In this document: positions 60,851-64,000 of the stretch, one piece after another
Layout of the letters: the number at the start of each line of letters is the position of its first letter
How positions within the stretch are numbered: position 1 is the stretch's first letter
Assembly (NCBI RefSeq): GCF_964355755.1
Contig: NC_092678.1
Location: forward strand, 18,202,922-18,266,921
DNA from: Antedon mediterranea
Lineage: Eukaryota > Echinodermata > Crinoidea > Comatulida > Antedonidae
DNA length: 64,000 nt
Reading direction: 5' to 3'
The notes under the pieces: generated by a model
What the model saw: the letters and a program-made list of their open reading frames with translations, nothing else
Database searches by the model: none
Told to the model about the DNA's origin: nothing
Position numbers and translations under genes: made by a program

Positions 60851-60989
60851 ATTGCACCTAGTTCCATGTACCAATAAGACAACAGAATTCAAAGTACCTA
60901 TATCGACCTTGCTGATAGGAAACGAGGTCAATTATAGAAATATTTATTTTGTGACGGCCGATCATGATTACATGCACCATTGACTGGCG

Positions 60990-61170
60990 AATATCCTCAT
61001 CCATGCCAAATTCATCATCCATGCCAAATTCATCATCCCAAATTCATCATCCATGCCAAATTCATCATCCATGCCAAATTCATCATCCATGGCAAAAGCC
61101 TCATTCATGTCGATAGCTTCATCCATGCCAATAACTTCATCAATGCCGATAGACTCTTTCGTGCTGATAG
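60990..61170 (+). repeat. Minisatellite, 18-bp unit CATCCATGCCAAATTCAT
   Basis: About ten degenerate copies; the later ones drift to TCATGTCGATAGCTTCATC. It ends where the LINE tail begins. Confidence 0.85.
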
Positions 61171-61411
61171 ACTTGATTTGATTTGATTTATTTCGACATC
61201 AGTACATAAAATATCACAGACATACAATTAAAATTAGCAAATATAAAAATTCCAATATAAAACAAGGATGCCAAGGATAACTCATAAAAGTCCTCTACGG
61301 ACTTGTTTCCAATGAGGTTCTTTGAAAGAACAGCAAAGGGACAAACAATGCAACATATAAAAATTACAAAAAACAGCAAAAAGGACAATCGAAAAAAGAA
61401 GAAGCGCTTAA

Positions 61412-61915
61412 TTAAATAGTTTCTAGAGCTAGTGAACGTTCCTGTAGATACTTTTTAACTTTACTTTTAAAACAACAAACAGTTTGTGATTCCTTAATGT
61501 TAATTGGTAAATTATTCCATTCTTTAATAGCATTGTAAAAAAAGGTCACATGTGCCATTGGCTTGATAGTTGGGATTCTAAAATTAAAATTGCATCCCCT
61601 AGTATTGTAATTATGACTGTCTGAAATTCTAATAAAACGATTGCATAAATAAGGTGGACAACAATGATTATATATTTTAAAAACATGACAGACTCTAAGA
61701 AATTCGACACGGTCTTGGACTTTTAACATACCAACGTCGTTTAGCTGAGATTGACCAACATGAGATCGGGGACCTAACTTTTTTATAAAACGAACCATTT
61801 TGTTTTGAGTCGTTTGTAATTTTGATTTTAAATTTTTATTTACCGTAGAAGACCATGAGCAAACCGAGTAATCGAACATCGGTTGGATTAAAGCAAAACT
61901 AAGAATTTTCGTCAA
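61412..61915 (-). pseudogene. LINE ORF2 C-terminal part in shifted frame
   Basis: 167 residues starting with the FALIQPMFDYSVCSWSS block that normally follows the RT core. Then RTMVRFI-like and HNYNTRGCNFNF blocks and the IKEWNNLP tail. One frameshift near 61912 separates it from the upstream frame. Confidence 0.85.
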
Positions 61916-62775
61916 TGTGAATTAAGAAATGATGATTGGCGGTACAGAAATTTCAGTCTGCCGTTTGCTTTGTTTATAACAGAGCGGGCAATGACGTCAC
62001 CTGATACATTTTGGTCAATCTCAATACCTAGATATTTGATAGATTTTGATCCATTTATAGTCGTTCCAAAGCAATCAATATAGAATTCGTTTACTTTGTT
62101 TAATCTACGTTTAGAACCAAACAGGATGCATTCGGTCTTACCCATATGAAGCGAAAGTTGATTGTCGATCAGCCAATTATTGCATGATACGAGATTGTTT
62201 TGAAGTTTAGATTGGATTGAGATTGGATCTTTATGGGAGTAAAAAATTGCACTATCGTCAGCGTACAAAACAACTTTACAATCACTTTCGATACTAGATG
62301 GTAGGTCATTCACGTAAATAAGAAAGAGAGGACCCAAAAGGCTACCCTGGGGGACTCCACATCCAATCTCAATAGAGTCCGATTTGGTACCTTTAATATC
62401 GACAATCTGATTTCGCCCAGACAGGTACGCTTGAAACCAACCGATAGACCGGCATCCTAGATACTTAAGTTTTTTACACAAAATATCATGATTGACCGAG
62501 TCAAAGGCCTTTTGGACATCGAGTAAAACCATACCCGTAAATAAACCATTTGACATTTGAACTCTAAGGTGATCTCTAAGATGAATAAGACATGTGTCGG
62601 TAGAAAATGATCTACGAAAACCGGATTGATGATCGTAGATAAGTTGATTCCTTTCAAGGTAATCGGAAACTTTTATATATACCACCTTCTCCAGAATTTT
62701 CGAAACTGAGGAGAGAATGCTTATAGGTCTGTAATTGTTAGCCTCAGTTCTGGAATTCTTTTTATGAAGGGGCAT
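61912..62775 (-). pseudogene. LINE reverse transcriptase, N-terminal frame
   Basis: 287 residues after the first ATG, open upstream for about 20 more codons until a stop. Motifs: NNYRPISILSSVSKILEK, HQSGFR, VLLDVQKAFDSVNHDIL, GVPQGSLLGPLFLIYVNDLP, catalytic YADD, then LGI. The frame ends at FLNSH; the following ALIQP block lies in the next frame. The endonuclease and the start of the RT are lost. Confidence 0.9.
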
Positions 62776-63183
62776 GACTTTTGCGAGTTTAAAATCCGAG
62801 GGAATACGTTCGTATTTAATGGAAAGGTTAATTATATGTGATTGATTTGCCTGTTTAGTCTTCCTCAGCGCAATATTTACTGTCTTTTTTTAGTGTAGGT
62901 GTAACTCAAAATAATCAGGCTTTATTTAACAACCTGGTTCTGACCCTTCATGTTGGCCCGGGGGTGTATACCTCTATGAAATTGGTTACTTCATGCTTTT
63001 AGCATAGTAACATTTTTTTCGTGAATGTTTTTTTTCATTATATGCTTTAATGTGGTTTAAAGTTGACAGTGAATATTATGAATTAAAATTTCTTGCGATG
63101 AACTAGAGGCAGTTAAAAGGGCCAACTTAAATTAAATGTTAAAAATGTATTATTATTGGTCCTAAAGTTTAACTGGAAACTGA

Positions 63184-63560
63184 GGAAATTCGGATTAGGC
63201 CCTCCACGGACCCACGGCAGCCAGCAGTGCAGCGCCTACCAGATCAGCACACTGGGAGACGATCCCCTACTCTTTTTCGAATAGTTTACTTTACTTGTAC
63301 TTTAATGTGCACTGGTAGTGTAAGTACACAGGACCAACGGCTTTACATCCCATCCGAAGGATGAGGCTCCTTTGTTTGGTCACCTAGGTAGGGGTCCGGG
63401 ACCGCGACAGAACGAGAACGGATGGGGACCCTCCAAAGAAATTGTATTTTATTTGTCAGGCATTTGTATGATTTGTTTTTATTTTTTTGAATGCGCCTTG
63501 AGCACTCTTGAGTGGTATGTGCGCTATAAAAATCCTGTTATTATTATTATTATTATTATT
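63184..63560 (+). mobile_element. SINE with (ATT)n tail
   Basis: Contains TGCACTGGTAGTGTAAGTAC, CATCCCATCCGAAGGATGAG and the tail GCGCTATAAAAATCCTG followed by (TTA)n at about 63538-63560. I know this tail type from echinoderm SINEs. The head is not resolved. Confidence 0.6.
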
Positions 63561-63783
63561 AAAGCATCTTGCCTAAGGATGCAATTAGTATGGTACCGAT
63601 AACCTCGAACCCATGCCTATCACATGCTAGTCCGATTACCATTACACCATGACTCTTTGGTGTATATACAGCATCGGCACAGCTATTTCTAGACGATCTC
63701 CCATCCAGAACGCAACTGGGCCCAACGTTGCTTAACTTCGTTGATCTGACGAGAACCGGTGTTTCAACACAGTGGCTGTATAT
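63561..63783 (-). mobile_element. Compound SINE: 5S-like head plus tRNA-like stretch
   Basis: On the minus strand, 63783-63665 follows 5S rRNA (GTTGAAACACCGGTTCTCGT, GAAGTTAAGCAACGTTGGGC, GGATGGGAGATCGTC). Next, 63653-63590 looks tRNA-derived: TGGTGTAATGGTAATCGGA resembles an A box and GGTTCGAGGTT a B box. It is not a functional 5S or tRNA gene because the 5S 3' half and the tRNA acceptor stem are degraded. Confidence 0.6.
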
Positions 63784-64000
63784 AATCATTATCTGACTAT
63801 TGACGTGTAACCATGGCAAAACTATTCTACTGCAGTAACTGTATTTTGTACAGTGTATGATTAATTTGAAAAAGACTGACAAATAATAGCTTATTAATGA
63901 ATAAACACATGTAGTTACTGTGCACAGTAGATTTATTTTGACATGAAGTGAAACTTTAAAGTAGGTGTAACTTAAATTGTTCTTATTACAGCATTTAATT

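Larger units (their letters stand above)
61170..62860 (-). mobile_element. 5'-truncated LINE with frameshifted reverse transcriptase
   Basis: On the minus strand it begins near 62860 inside the reverse-transcriptase domain, reads through to about 61412, then a 3' UTR of about 240 bp ends in AAATC repeats (61172-61190). The coding part is split in two overlapping frames, see separate entries. It is probably of the CR1/L2 or Jockey group. It lies downstream of NOL8 exon 14. Confidence 0.85.

Noticed and set aside
63590-63653. Functional tRNA gene
   Set aside because: A- and B-box-like sequence only; no matching acceptor stem or anticodon arm could be drawn.
63981-64000. Possible acceptor TCTTATTACAG at 63991 for the last NOL8 exon
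   Set aside because: Only nine bases follow, and they do not encode the expected Lys/Arg-rich end; not enough to call.

Overview
This is eukaryotic, AT-rich animal DNA with long introns and a heavy load of transposable elements. The codon style, the many AGGCCT-rich stretches, the 5S-rRNA-derived SINE relics and the (ATT)n-tailed SINE are what I would expect of a marine invertebrate deuterostome, most likely an echinoderm. That taxonomic call is an inference, not a measurement.

Two protein-coding genes can be reconstructed exon by exon, both on the + strand, with consistent splice phases throughout. Gene 1 (13943-31036, 17 exons, 1097 residues) encodes a secreted protein that I do not recognise as a named family. 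It has a signal peptide, a six-bladed YWTD (LDL-receptor class B) beta-propeller, about 470 residues of glycosylation-rich beta-type sequence, a C-type lectin domain, and a cysteine-containing C-terminal part with an Asp-box motif. The propeller, the lectin domain and three C-terminal exons are each bounded by phase-1 introns, the usual mark of exon shuffling. Gene 2 (35341 to 60664, 14 coding exons, 1252 residues, last exon not found) is NOL8, the nucleolar RRM protein of ribosome biogenesis.

Region by region: 1-5400 is non-coding and holds a 1.5-kb TIR element. 5411-5978 is the 3' end of a LINE. 5889-9590 is a 1.85-kb tandem duplication, with a diverged third copy at 31680-32760 and a short related stretch just upstream of gene 1. 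11987-13371 is a probable TA-target DNA transposon. 13943-31036 is gene 1, with a Harbinger-like MITE, an exon relic and a 24-copy 21-bp minisatellite in its introns. 33271-34155 is an 884-bp element with perfect 33-bp inverted repeats and a 5-bp target duplication; it carries what looks like a promoter plus first exon, possibly captured from another gene. 34590-35250 is an 18-bp minisatellite. 35341-60664 is NOL8, whose introns hold several MITEs, a three-copy SINE-like family, LINE pieces, a satellite-like array and a nearly intact, very young Ty3/gypsy retrotransposon (53230-58244) nested inside an older TIR element. 60700-64000 holds a minus-strand LINE reverse-transcriptase fragment and compound SINE sequence with a 5S-like head.

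The two genes have no evident functional link. The main interest lies in the domain architecture of gene 1 and in the TIR elements, one of which seems to hold host exon sequence.
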